A stretch of DNA of 51,155 bases from Marinifilum sp. D714 (GCF_030851345.1 NZ_JALPNU010000027.1:1-51155), one strand, 5' to 3'; positions 8,726 to 17,341 are shown, counted from the first letter of the stretch. A program made the numbers and translations. The notes: generated by a model not told the origin, from the letters alone.

Positions 8726-9322
8726 TTATCTATTTTCAGATATCATTCTACTAAAATAAAAAATCAGAAGACTTTTATACAATCCAGGTCTTTTCAAATC
8801 ATTGGTTTCATAATTTTTGCTAAAATCAAGCGTTGACAAGTCGAAACTAATTCTAATTGAATCAGGGTTTAATGTACCAAAAGCAATCAGCATATCTCTT
8901 GGAGAATTCGAAAGTTGTTCGAATTCTTTATACTCCTTAAGAATTGGACTAATCAAATCATACAGGAACTCATTAGCTGATTCATCATCTTGTTTAAAAC
9001 CAATTTTTTGTAGGTTATTAATCAATGTTACATTTTGTGGATTTTTTAAATCCACATAAAATTCATCTGGATATCCCGTTGTTGTTACATAAGTCATCAA
9101 GTTCTTAAGAGCCTGCAGGCTATCACTTTTCGAATTCATCAAATTTAAGTTTTCTAAGCGCTGATAAAATTCAGTTTCTAAATCATCCCAGAGTTTAGAA
9201 TCATAACTCGAGAATTTATCGATTATCTTTTGGTTAACTGCAAGATCTATTTGTTGAAGTTCTTTTGGTTCAGAACATGAGAACATGAAAAGTAATAAAA
9301 TTGTAAAAGTGAAATATTTCAT
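8726..9322 (-). CDS. Hypothetical lipoprotein
   Basis: The 198 residues begin with a lipoprotein signal (FMFSC, C16 lipidated). The rest is acidic and mostly helical, without a family I can name. A stretch at about residues 55-110 (LNLMNSKSDSLQALKNLM and following) looks like paired helices. The spacer after its stop codon reads GCTAACACAACC on the minus strand, a type of sequence also found near its neighbours. It belongs to the orphan group 8256-10904. Confidence 0.6.
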   Translation of the reverse strand: MKYFTFTILLLFMFSCSEPKELQQIDLAVNQKIIDKFSSYDSKLWDDLETEFYQRLENLNLMNSKSDSLQALKNLMTYVTTTGYPDEFYVDLKNPQNVTLINNLQKIGFKQDDESANEFLYDLISPILKEYKEFEQLSNSPRDMLIAFGTLNPDSIRISFDLSTLDFSKNYETNDLKRPGLYKSLLIFYFSRMISENR

Positions 9323-9405
9323 ATTTTCTTTTGTTTTGGAAACGTTACATACATACTGGTTTACTAAAATTAGAACTCTCGATTTACTTTTTTGGCAAGA
9401 GGTAC

Positions 9406-10329
9406 TTATTGTGTTGTGTATTTAAGTGCATCTTTTTGATATTTAAAAAAGTAAGTTAATTCAAATCCAACACCAAGCATTATCTCTTCATAGTCACCAA
9501 TTTTATTATAAGTCATAAAAGTCTTAACTCTTTTAAATCGTTTATCCATTTGAAAAAAATATACAAATTTATCTTTGTAAAATCCCATCTTGTAGGTTAA
9601 GCTTAAGAAATCCAATTTCGGAATTTCTTTCTTGTAACCTGCTATTAATCCATATTCTGAATGCTTATCCAAATTTTCAGGAGAATATGAAATCTTACCC
9701 AAACCAAGAATAATATTGTGGTTATATAATCTTGCATGGTTTTCTACGGAATACGAAAGCATATCAATACAGTTTTGAATACGCAGCTTTCGATAATTAA
9801 AATCAACATAACCATATAGCCAAGTATTTGGTCCAATCTGAAATCGATATTGTGACAAACTAAAATTTACATCAATTTTTTTATTACGGTCAAAATCTGT
9901 CAAATAGTTTAATTGAAATTTAATGGCAAAAGGGCTAACTATTGGAGTTCTAAATTCAAATCGTGCTCCCAATGGAGTTTTTCTAATGCCCGAAAGGGCA
10001 TATAATCCAATTTTTTGATCCCATGCCTCATAAATAGTATATGTTTTTAAGGACGTGTTAATTACAGTTTGTCCATTAATAGGTACTTTCCTTGTCAAAA
10101 AACCTATAAAACTAAATTCCAAAAAACTTGTAGTATCACTGACAATAATTTTGTAATCTCCGTTTAAATCAGCTGTTACAGTATTTGTCGTTCCGACTTC
10201 ATTAATCCATACACCTGGCAAACCTTTCCAGTCTTCCTCATTTAAAACAGTACCGGTAATGGTAATCTGCCCAAATGACAATTTAACTAGAATTAATAAA
10301 ATGAATAGAATTGTTAGTTTAGTTTTCAA
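9406..10329 (-). CDS. Secreted protein with CarboxypepD_reg-like domain and barrel-like C-terminal region
   Basis: This 307-residue exported protein has a signal peptide cut near SFG-QI (about residue 20). Residues 22-95 form a carboxypeptidase-D regulatory-like beta-sandwich with the typical pattern ITGTVLNEEDWKGLPGVWI, LNGDYKI and FSFIGF. In this phylum that domain usually precedes a TonB-dependent receptor, but no plug domain is present. The remaining 200 residues are strand-rich with many aromatics (YGYVDFNYRK, FVYFFQMDKRF), suggesting a small outer-membrane barrel. The function is unknown, and it could be an orphan relative of SusC-type N-terminal regions. Confidence 0.65.
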   Translation of the reverse strand: MKTKLTILFILLILVKLSFGQITITGTVLNEEDWKGLPGVWINEVGTTNTVTADLNGDYKIIVSDTTSFLEFSFIGFLTRKVPINGQTVINTSLKTYTIYEAWDQKIGLYALSGIRKTPLGARFEFRTPIVSPFAIKFQLNYLTDFDRNKKIDVNFSLSQYRFQIGPNTWLYGYVDFNYRKLRIQNCIDMLSYSVENHARLYNHNIILGLGKISYSPENLDKHSEYGLIAGYKKEIPKLDFLSLTYKMGFYKDKFVYFFQMDKRFKRVKTFMTYNKIGDYEEIMLGVGFELTYFFKYQKDALKYTTQ

Positions 10330-10376
10330 TACTTATACTTTTATTTATATCTCTGCTAGTGTTGGTTTGTGGTTCG

Positions 10377-10904
10377 TTATTTAAGTTTCTTACCATGTTC
10401 ATATTTTTCAATCAAAATTGTATCACCCTCAATTGAAAATTCATATTGTTTTCCATGCTTTTTGTCATTTTCGAACCGAACTAATTTATGAATTTTCCCA
10501 TTTTCATAGTAAGATTTTCCAATTCCATCCTTATGTCCTAATTTATATTCAATTTCATATGCTATTTTCCCTTGATTCATGTACACTGTTACAATTCCAT
10601 GTTCAGCGTTGCATTTTACAGGCATAACTATTTTAGGATCACCATTACCATGAAAACTTTCGTATTTTATTATTTCGCCATTTTTATAGTATAATTTCCA
10701 TTCAATTTGCTTATCATTATTATCAAAATAGCTAATTACTTCTCCTGAATAGTTTTCGTCGTAAAAATCTTTATTGTAGTTTGCAAGTGCTTCTAGTTGT
10801 TCATCTATGAGTACATTTTTACAATCAAATTTGGATGAAAGGCTTTTATCACAATTACAGCTAAATAGAAATAAGATAGATATTAATGTTAAAAATATTT
10901 TCAT
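10377..10904 (-). CDS. MORN/YwqK-like repeat lipoprotein
   Basis: The start at 10904 gives MKIFLTLISILFLFSC, a lipoprotein signal with the lipobox LFSC. An upstream ATG at 10928 would bury this signal behind eight polar residues. The mature part carries repeats of the MORN or YwqK antitoxin-like type: KLYYKNGEIIKYESF, GIVTVYMNQGKIAYEIEY, GIGKSYYENGKIHKLVRF and HGKQYEF. These repeats fold as a single-layer sheet used for binding. No toxin partner is adjacent, so an antitoxin role is not supported. It is the first gene of the orphan minus-strand group. Confidence 0.7.
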   Translation of the reverse strand: MKIFLTLISILFLFSCNCDKSLSSKFDCKNVLIDEQLEALANYNKDFYDENYSGEVISYFDNNDKQIEWKLYYKNGEIIKYESFHGNGDPKIVMPVKCNAEHGIVTVYMNQGKIAYEIEYKLGHKDGIGKSYYENGKIHKLVRFENDKKHGKQYEFSIEGDTILIEKYEHGKKLK

Positions 10905-11537
10905 TTTCACTTGGGGCTTATGTATCACAATGTCTGAATATAGTGCAATGCACCTTATAATACTTATCTGTTGTGTAAGAGGTTAAAAATCAATTTCTGT
11001 TAGCACACTAAATTTAATCATAAATCACAAACAGCATTGTCTTGTACACTAATTCATTATCAATAAAAATAAGAAAGTTAGTTTTTGTATAAGTTAACTA
11101 CCTCTCTTTGTACTGTTAGGAATACTTCTCAAATTACAAATGGTACACAGCAACTATTAATACAGCCACACTTCAATCTTTAATATTTCTTCAATTCAAG
11201 AGGAAAAATATCAATGCTATGTTGTTATTTCTTTCCTCCCCTGGGGAGCACGAAAATAACGACCATTATTTTGCTCCTCCCGTGGGGAGGAAGAAAATAA
11301 CATACCATTATTTTGCTCTCGCCCGTGGGAGGAGATAAATAACGGTCCTTTATCCACTCATGTTTATCTGCTTTAAAGGAGTATTTAATTATGAAATACA
11401 TGGCGCCAATGGAATGATGGTTTTATGGAAGAGTTATTCGTATTTTATTTTACGATTTGAAAAAATTATGAAATTAATTGGTTGTTATCTATAAATTAAA
11501 TAACTTCATTGGTGAAAATAATAAAAACTAACACATT
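10905..11537. other. Intergenic region, mostly without gene content
   Basis: This 630-base region separates divergent genes. I find no supportable reading frame in it. Its only clear structure is the triple palindromic repeat at 11224-11343. The first 290 bases are AT-rich and include TTACACAAC-type sequence (minus strand, near 10975) similar to spacers in the neighbouring orphan group. The last 190 bases before the DUF6261 gene are AT-rich and probably contain its promoter, though no exact -7 match was found. Confidence 0.5.
11224..11343. repeat. Three tandem 37-bp palindromic repeats
   Basis: The units are 11224-11260, 11265-11301 and 11307-11343, each 37 bases and separated by 4-5 bases. 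Each can fold into a hairpin: flanks (A/G)TTATTT and AAATAAC surround a GC-rich stem such as CTCCTCCC/GGGGAGGA. Differences between units lie mainly inside the stem and are partly compensated. The 41-42-base period with tiny spacers excludes a CRISPR array. The block sits about 195 bases upstream of the DUF6261 gene. Confidence 0.8.
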
Positions 11538-12305
11538 ATGAATTTTAAATCCATACAATTAAGACAACTAAGACACAATGAATTTATCCAGTATAATAAG
11601 AATTTTCTTGAAATACTTACTGGTTATGATTTGGAAACTTTGAAAGTGAAAATGCAATCAGATTCTTTATCATCCTTATTATCAGATATGACGGCATTGT
11701 ATATGCCTGATAGGGGAAGTGAGATTACCAAATTGTTAGAAGAGGATGATGCACGTCGTGATAAAGCCATAAATGGTATTCAAGCAGTGGTTGAAGGATT
11801 TTGTAATCACTTCGATACTGAATATGTAATGGCAGCTACTGTATTACTTAATTCTTTAAGTAAATATGGTTCACGTATTGCAAAGCAAAATTACCAGGGC
11901 GAAACGGCAATACTTGATTCTATTTTACAAGAATGGAAAAGTGAAAGTGTTTTGATAAATGCTTTAAGTAAATTATCTCTTACAGATTGGGCCAACGAGT
12001 TAGAGGCAGCTAACGCTAAATTTAATACGGATTATCTAGATCGTGTTAAGGAGGATGCTGAGCAATCGGATGTGAAAATTATTGATATTCGTAATCAAAT
12101 GATAGAATCGTACAGAGCGTTGACAACGCGAATTGAAGCATTTGCCACAATTAGCGATGATGAGACATATGCTACCATTATTAATCAGGTAAATAGTGTG
12201 ATTCCAAAGTACAATGCAGTTGTAGATGCTCGTAAACCCAAAAAAGAAGAGGAAGAAACTACTGAAGAAGAAGTTGTTAGCGAAGCTTCAAGCAACGAGT
12301 CGTAA
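11538..12305 (+). CDS. DUF6261-family protein
   Basis: The 255-residue protein is almost entirely helical and has no signal peptide. It begins NFKSIQLRQLRHNEF and ends in a very acidic tail (KEEEETTEEEVVSEASSNES, residues about 236-255). This matches DUF6261, a Bacteroidota family often duplicated in genomes and sometimes found near mobile DNA. No enzymatic motif is visible. It is monocistronic, with a terminator at 12332. The family assignment is from memory of the N-terminal pattern. The function is unknown. Confidence 0.7.
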   Translation: MNFKSIQLRQLRHNEFIQYNKNFLEILTGYDLETLKVKMQSDSLSSLLSDMTALYMPDRGSEITKLLEEDDARRDKAINGIQAVVEGFCNHFDTEYVMAATVLLNSLSKYGSRIAKQNYQGETAILDSILQEWKSESVLINALSKLSLTDWANELEAANAKFNTDYLDRVKEDAEQSDVKIIDIRNQMIESYRALTTRIEAFATISDDETYATIINQVNSVIPKYNAVVDARKPKKEEEETTEEEVVSEASSNES

Positions 12306-12331
12306 TTTTTACTTACAATCTATTATATTTT

Positions 12332-12360
12332 ACCCCATGCAGACTTGTTTTGTATGGGGT
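12332..12360 (+). terminator. Terminator after the DUF6261 gene
   Basis: ACCCCAT (12332-12338) pairs with ATGGGGT (12354-12360) around a 15-base loop and is followed by GTTTTAT. It begins 26 bases after the stop codon. The T run is short. Confidence 0.6.
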
Positions 12361-12474
12361 GTTTTATGACTGAATGTATGGGTTCTAATTCTGATAAAGA
12401 GTGTGTTATGATGTTATCTCTAATAAATGTTAGAATATATAAGTAATTCTTACACATAATTTCATATATTAGAC

Positions 12475-12551
12475 ATAACGCCAATACCCAATGTGCGAAC
12501 TGGCTGATTTTTGGGAGTTACCACAAGTTGCAAGGTGTTTGTTAGGCAACA
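12475..12551. repeat. attC-like imperfect palindrome
   Basis: The segment begins ATAACGCCAATACC and ends GTTAGGCAAC. The reverse complement of the right half starts GCCTAAC, an R-type integron box (RYYYAAC), and the two halves share TAAC..AA.ACC....GC.AACT in order. The left outer box (CATAACG) is a poor match. It resembles a degenerate attC recombination site directly before the hemerythrin gene. No integrase is in the window, so this is a suggestion only. Confidence 0.35.
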
Positions 12552-12577
12552 TTATACTAACATTAAAACATAAGTAT

Positions 12578-13018
12578 ATGGGAAGTAGAGGATTAGATGG
12601 GATAATAGAATGGAAGTCTGATTTTGAAACAGGTATTGCGAGAATAGACTTCGAACATAAAATCTTTATAGAATTGTTGAATTCTTTTAAGTATGAAATC
12701 AATTTAAAGCGTTCTGATGAAGAGTTGTTTAGAATTATGAATGAAATAGAAAAGTATGCAGAATTTCATTTTATTAGTGAGGAAAATGCTATGCGTAGAA
12801 TGAATTACCCTGCTTTTAAAGAGCATCAAATTGAACATTTTGAATTGTTGGAAAAATTTAACCTGGCAAAGTTTAAAAATTGTAATTTTGAAGGATTTCA
12901 TACATTTTTAAAAGAATGGTTTCTTAGGCATACTGTTGAATCAGATATAAAACTGAAACTGTACATGTTGGAAAATAATATAAATTTGGAAGACTATTTC
13001 TACGAACTAAAGATCTAA
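12578..13018 (+). CDS. Bacteriohemerythrin
   Basis: This 146-residue oxygen-binding di-iron protein shows all seven iron ligands: H27 (DFEHK), H64 and E68 (EFHFISEE), H83 and H87 (HQIEH), H118 and D123 (RHTVESD). It should bind O2 reversibly between its two irons and act in O2 sensing or delivery. I start at 12578 (MGSRGLDGIIEW), because the in-frame ATG at 12491 would translate the palindromic repeat and adds nothing family-like. The stop codon is one base from the start of the receiver-kinase gene, so the two are probably translationally coupled and may form one signalling unit. Confidence 0.93.
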   Translation: MGSRGLDGIIEWKSDFETGIARIDFEHKIFIELLNSFKYEINLKRSDEELFRIMNEIEKYAEFHFISEENAMRRMNYPAFKEHQIEHFELLEKFNLAKFKNCNFEGFHTFLKEWFLRHTVESDIKLKLYMLENNINLEDYFYELKI

Positions 13019-13019
13019 A

Positions 13020-14120
13020 ATGAATACACTAAATGTTATCAAGCTCCTGGTAGTTGATGATAAACCTGAAAACCTACATCTGATTTCAAGCTTTTTTGAA
13101 GATTCAAACTATTACGTAAGAACATCAAGTTCATACGAGGAAACTTATGAACTGTGCAATGAAATTGAGTTTGACCTATTGTTAATTGATATCAGAATGC
13201 CACGTGATGGTTTTGCTTTTGCCGAAAAAATAAGAGTGAGTGATTTAAACAGTAATACTCCCGTTATTTTTATGGCCGAGAAAACCGATCAGGAAAATAT
13301 CTCAAAAGCATTTAAATTAGGATGTAGGGATGTAATCACAAAACCATTTCAGTTGGAAGAGTTACTTTCAAAAATTTCTACTCATTCCATATTGCAAATT
13401 CAGCATAAGCAAATACATGAATTGATGCTTGCTAAGGATAAGATTTTCTCTATCATTGGTCATGATTTAAGAAGTCCTTTCCATTCGTTGATTGGTTTTT
13501 CGAGATTATTACTGGAGAATTTAGAAGCGAGTAAAGATGAATCATCCAAAAAATACGCAGAATTGATTTGTAATATTTCTACAAAAAACCTGGAGCTTTT
13601 GGATAATTTACTAGTGTATGCACGTGATCTTGAAAAACAAGCTGAATCTACATTGGAGAAAATAGATGTACACAGGCTAATTTCAGAAGTATTACAAATT
13701 GTACAACCTACTGCTGCATTAAAAAAGATACAGTTGGTGCAAATATTTGGAGAGGCCAAATCAACATTTGGTACCAAAGATTTAATTGCTACAATGATTC
13801 GAAATATTTTGGGAAATGCAATTAAGTTTTCGCGCCAGCAAGGTATCGTTACCGTACAAACAAGGGTAATCGGTAATATGATCGAAATTGATATTACAGA
13901 TACAGGAGTAGGAATGGATGAAAATCAACTGAACAATTTGTTTGATAAAGAGCATCCTCAATCGAGTATGGGTACTTCAGGTGAAATGGGATCGGGATAT
14001 GGTTTACTCCTTTCTAAAGAAATTGCTGATAAGCACAATGGTGAAATTAAGGTTGAAAGCCACGTGGGCAATGGTACAAGTTTTAAAATAAGGCTTCCAA
14101 TTTACGATGAGTCGAAATAA
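13020..14120 (+). CDS. Receiver-first histidine kinase
   Basis: The 366-residue cytoplasmic protein has a receiver domain first (residues 8-122: acidic pocket D13/D14, phospho-acceptor D57 in LLIDIRMP, K108) and then a HisKA domain with H148 in IIGHDLRSP. The HATPase domain follows, with an N box NILGNAIKF (262-270), a G1 box DTGVGMD (294-300) and a glycine-rich GSGYGLLLS. It has no membrane helix or PAS domain, so input should come through the receiver or a partner protein. The hemerythrin encoded one base upstream is the obvious candidate. No output regulator is adjacent. Confidence 0.92.
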   Translation: MNTLNVIKLLVVDDKPENLHLISSFFEDSNYYVRTSSSYEETYELCNEIEFDLLLIDIRMPRDGFAFAEKIRVSDLNSNTPVIFMAEKTDQENISKAFKLGCRDVITKPFQLEELLSKISTHSILQIQHKQIHELMLAKDKIFSIIGHDLRSPFHSLIGFSRLLLENLEASKDESSKKYAELICNISTKNLELLDNLLVYARDLEKQAESTLEKIDVHRLISEVLQIVQPTAALKKIQLVQIFGEAKSTFGTKDLIATMIRNILGNAIKFSRQQGIVTVQTRVIGNMIEIDITDTGVGMDENQLNNLFDKEHPQSSMGTSGEMGSGYGLLLSKEIADKHNGEIKVESHVGNGTSFKIRLPIYDESK

Positions 14121-14122
14121 AA

Positions 14123-14150
14123 AAAAGCTCCAATTAGTATTGGAGCTTTT
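14123..14150. terminator. Bidirectional terminator between kinase and phosphoesterase genes
   Basis: AAAAGCTCCAA and TTGGAGCTTTT are perfect 11-base arms around a 6-base loop. The A and T ends serve both convergent genes. Confidence 0.9.
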
Positions 14151-14153
14151 GTT

Positions 14154-15422
14154 TTATGCCAATTCCACTACGGTAATTTCGGGTGGCATACCAATTCTAC
14201 CAGGGAAACCAATGAATCCAAACCCGCGATTCACATACAGGTACTGATCGCCTTCGCGATACAATCCTCCCCAGCGAGGGTACTTGTATTGCACCGGACT
14301 CCATTTTATGCCTGCACGCTCAATTCCAAATTGCATGCCGTGGGTGTGTCCTGCAAAAGTAAGGTCGATATTCGAGTTTTTAATCACCTCCTCGTCCCAG
14401 TGCGAAGGATCGTGGCTCAACAATATTTTAAATGGAAGATGTTCGGTGCCTTGGGTAGCTTTGTTTAAATCGCCATGCTGAGGGAATGGAGGTTTGCCCC
14501 AATTTTCAACCCCTACCAAAGCAATTTCTTCTCCTTTCACATTAATGGTTTCGGTTTCGTTCAATAACAATCGAAATCCCATTTGCTTGTGGAAATATTT
14601 AATTGCAGCAAGGTTTTTGGCCTTGTCTTCTTCCGATCGCCAATAGGAGTAATCGCCATAATCGTGGTTGCCCAGTATGGAGTATTTGCCAATTTTAGCT
14701 TTCATTTTAGCCAGAACAGGAGCCCAACCATCGGTCTCTTCGGCAAAGTTGTTTACCAAATCGCCAGTAAAAACAATCAAATCTGGTTCTTGCTCATTAA
14801 TCAGTTCTACGGCTTTTTCTACCTTCTCGAAGTTTTTGTTGAAACTTCCCAGGTGCATATCCGATATCTGAACAATTTTTAATCCCTTAAATGCTTTCGG
14901 AAGATTGCTGAAACGAATGCTCTCGCGCATTACTCGGTAGTTGAATTTTCCTTTGGTTACTCCGTAAAGGATAGATGCAAACGGAATGGCTGCCAATACC
15001 AATCCCATTTGGTACAAAAACTCGGATCTCTCCATTTTTCTCTTCGAATTAAATTGTGGTACACTTCTATTCCTTCTCTCTCTGAACCATGCTATGGTTC
15101 TCCTAATCGCCCCTTGTATGTCCTTTATTAAGACGAAAAATATGAATACAAACTTTGGAAAATAAAATAACGCAAATCCGGCCACCAAATAGCCAGAATA
15201 GATGTAGGCATCGGCTTTTTGCACGTGCTTAATACCAAACATGAATGTGGTAAAAGCAGCAAAAATAAAAACTGAAATGCTCCAGAATAAATACGTTAAT
15301 GTGTGTCGTGCAATAGAATTGTTAATTCTTGCAATCAGAGGTTTAATGCCACGGTAGGTGTAAATGTCTACCAAAAGCATAAATAGTAACAGAGGTATCA
15401 GTAAATAAACGCTCGCTCTCAT
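14154..15422 (-). CDS. Membrane-anchored metallophosphoesterase (YaeI/YkuE-like)
   Basis: The 422 residues start with about four membrane helices (roughly residues 5-21, 42-62, 74-100 and 137-154), then a calcineurin-like phosphoesterase domain. Metal-binding motifs are in order: SDMHLG (D188, H190), FTGDLVNN (D221), GNHDYGD (N252, H253), LLSHDP and GHTHG. Relatives with this build act on lipid-linked substrates such as UDP-diacylglucosamine or phospholipids, and some have four N-terminal helices. No neighbour narrows the substrate. It is a single gene on the minus strand. Confidence 0.88.
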   Translation of the reverse strand: MRASVYLLIPLLLFMLLVDIYTYRGIKPLIARINNSIARHTLTYLFWSISVFIFAAFTTFMFGIKHVQKADAYIYSGYLVAGFALFYFPKFVFIFFVLIKDIQGAIRRTIAWFRERRNRSVPQFNSKRKMERSEFLYQMGLVLAAIPFASILYGVTKGKFNYRVMRESIRFSNLPKAFKGLKIVQISDMHLGSFNKNFEKVEKAVELINEQEPDLIVFTGDLVNNFAEETDGWAPVLAKMKAKIGKYSILGNHDYGDYSYWRSEEDKAKNLAAIKYFHKQMGFRLLLNETETINVKGEEIALVGVENWGKPPFPQHGDLNKATQGTEHLPFKILLSHDPSHWDEEVIKNSNIDLTFAGHTHGMQFGIERAGIKWSPVQYKYPRWGGLYREGDQYLYVNRGFGFIGFPGRIGMPPEITVVELA

Positions 15423-15625
15423 TCTTATTTCAAAGATTCTAAATGATTAAATCCGATATCTTTTTAAACATTCATTGCTTACGAATTGTTTTAAAAATTA
15501 GATACAATTCATATCGGAACAATATCTCTACAATTGATGTAATGATATTAAAATCAGCTCCAAATATATAGAATTTAATACTACCAAGTCCTTAATAATT
15601 GTTAAAAAAGAGTTATATTCAGATT

Positions 15626-15695
15626 CAAGCTTCAAAATCCAAACCCCAAACCCCACATTATTATTTGGAGCTTGGGATTTGATTTTTGAGGCTTG
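15626..15695. repeat. Long imperfect inverted repeat
   Basis: Arms 15626-15654 and 15667-15695 (29 bases each) pair at roughly 24 positions around a 12-base loop. The left arm is rich in CCAAACCCCAAACCCC and the right in GGAGCTTGGGATTTG. It ends 23 bases before the nitroreductase start, so it would be in its upstream region. It resembles palindromic interspersed repeats of this phylum. Confidence 0.7.
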
Positions 15696-15718
15696 TGAAA
15701 AACTTTAAACCAATTTAT

Positions 15719-16288
15719 ATGGCACAGATACACGAATTAATAGATAAAAGATGGAGTCCGAGAGCTTTCGCCGATCAGGATATAGAGGAGGACAAGATTG
15801 AAAAATTGTTTGAGGCGGCCTCTTTTGCTGCTTCATGTTTTAACGAACAACCTTGGCGATTTGTATATGCTACCAAGGACTATCCTGAACGATATGAACA
15901 GTTGTTTTCTTGTTTGGGGGAGTTTAATCAGATGTGGGTAAAAACGGCTCCGATGATTATTTTAACCGTGGTATCCAAAAAATTTGCACGCAATCAAAAT
16001 CCCAATGCCCATGCACGTCATGATTTGGGATTGGCCATTGGAAACATGTCCATGCAAGCCATGAGCATGAATTTGTACATGCATCAAATGGCTGGTTTCT
16101 CGACCGAAAAGGCTCGTGAGGTTTTTGATATCCCGGAAGATTTTGAGCCGGTTACCATGATTGCTCTTGGCTACCTGGGAGATGCGGAACAGTTGCCCGA
16201 AAGTATGCGAGAAATGGAATCGCCTAAGCGCGAAAGAAAAAACTTGGCCCAATTGTTGTTTGATGGCGATTGGGATAAAATGAGATAA
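15719..16288 (+). CDS. FMN-dependent nitroreductase-family protein
   Basis: The 189-residue flavoprotein has the family opening IDKRWSPRAF (FMN phosphate contacts), FNEQPWRF, the central LGLAIGNMSMQAMSM helix and the closing YLGDAEQLP. It should use NAD(P)H to reduce nitro- or quinone-type substrates. The physiological substrate is not predictable. I chose the ATG at 15719. The frame stays open upstream to a TTG at 15686, but that would put the repeat arm into the protein. It is monocistronic with a strong terminator at 16302. Confidence 0.9.
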   Translation: MAQIHELIDKRWSPRAFADQDIEEDKIEKLFEAASFAASCFNEQPWRFVYATKDYPERYEQLFSCLGEFNQMWVKTAPMIILTVVSKKFARNQNPNAHARHDLGLAIGNMSMQAMSMNLYMHQMAGFSTEKAREVFDIPEDFEPVTMIALGYLGDAEQLPESMREMESPKRERKNLAQLLFDGDWDKMR

Positions 16289-16301
16289 AATTATGCATGC
16301 T

Positions 16302-16331
16302 AAAAAGGCTCCCGTGAAGAGAGCCTTTTTT
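16302..16331 (+). terminator. Terminator after the nitroreductase gene
   Basis: AAAAAGGCTC (16302-16311) pairs with GAGCCTTTTT around a 9-base loop and is followed by further T. It lies 14 bases past the stop codon. Confidence 0.9.
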
Positions 16332-16627
16332 GTTGATAATTTACATTGATAACTTAGACCATTTAAATTTCAAAGTGAGCTTTTAGCGAAACTGTGAAAT
16401 ATTAAATAGAAATGCCGATATATAATTGGTTAGACATTTGGAGTTATTCGGACAAATGACTTATACGAATTAATAATCGGTATTATTGCAAGTAATCGTT
16501 CCTAAATCAAACGTGTTTTGAATTTAGTGGACGCAAGGTAGTTAAAAAAGACCAAACTGTCTTTTAATTGGGTGTGAATTTTTTCTTTAGAGAATATAAG
16601 AGGTAAAAAATCAATAAATTAAAAATT
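16332..16627. other. Intergenic region, no gene seen
   Basis: This AT-rich stretch between the terminator and the SIMPL gene contains only a small palindrome, AATAATCGGTATTATT (about 16470-16485). No reading frame, RNA or convincing promoter box was found. Confidence 0.5.
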
Positions 16628-17341
16628 ATGAAGAAGTTAATTCTATTAGTAGCGATCGTTATAACTAGCATAAGTGTAAATGCTCAAAATACTTATCCTA
16701 CTCTAGATGTAAGAGGAGAGAGTAAAATATTTCAAGAGCCTGATATTGTTGAGATATCGGTAAATTTGAGCACTAAGGCAGACGAATATGAAGCTTGTTT
16801 GGACAAAAATTTTTCTGATGTTGATCGATTAAAGAAATCTTTGAAATTGGCAAAGATTGAGAGTTTGAAAATATTTGATGTTGGCCAGCGAATTAATGAA
16901 GAGAAAACCTATTCATCGGGCCGACAAATTCCTGATGGTTACCGTGCCAATTACAGTATCAAGCTAAAGTTGGAAGCTAAACCAAAATTAATTCACTCTT
17001 GTCTTGAAGTGTTAAAATCATCAGATGTTGAACTGAATTATAATGCCAACTATGGTTTGAGTCCTGAATTGATTAAATCTACCGAGGCCAAATTAATTGC
17101 TATGGCTGTTACAGATGCAAAAACCAAAGCAAAGGTATTGGCAGAGTCGGCAGAGGTTCAGCTTAAAAGCATTCAGAATATTAACTATGGAACAGTTAAA
17201 ACCATATACGGACCAAAGCTACATATGGCCGAAATGAGAGTGAGTAAGGCTGGATATTCGGGGGCACAATCATTCACCAATCCAGATCCAATAGTATTGA
17301 CTGATCATGTTGAGATTACTTTCCTTTTGGCTGATAGGTAG
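16628..17341 (+). CDS. SIMPL-domain (DUF541) periplasmic protein
   Basis: The 237 residues begin with a signal peptide (KKLILLVAIVITSISVNAQ). The rest is a SIMPL/DUF541 domain: LDVRGESKIFQEPDIVEISVNLST at the start, a helical middle, then MAVTDAKTKAKVLAESAEV and a C-terminal VEITFLLADR. Members are oligomeric periplasmic or outer-membrane-associated proteins. One mammalian namesake is in signalling and bacterial BP26 forms rings, but the biochemical role is unsettled. The gene is transcribed alone, 150 bases upstream of the oxidoreductase. Confidence 0.85.
   Translation: MKKLILLVAIVITSISVNAQNTYPTLDVRGESKIFQEPDIVEISVNLSTKADEYEACLDKNFSDVDRLKKSLKLAKIESLKIFDVGQRINEEKTYSSGRQIPDGYRANYSIKLKLEAKPKLIHSCLEVLKSSDVELNYNANYGLSPELIKSTEAKLIAMAVTDAKTKAKVLAESAEVQLKSIQNINYGTVKTIYGPKLHMAEMRVSKAGYSGAQSFTNPDPIVLTDHVEITFLLADR

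Noticed and set aside
11224-11343. CRISPR array
   Set aside because: Three repeats with 4-5-base gaps and full internal palindromes. No spacers and no cas genes.
12366-12446. 26-codon frame after the DUF6261 terminator
   Set aside because: No supporting composition, promoter or neighbour relation.
12491-12577. Longer hemerythrin start at 12491
   Set aside because: It would translate the palindromic segment and gives no family-like sequence. The start at 12578 fits the domain.
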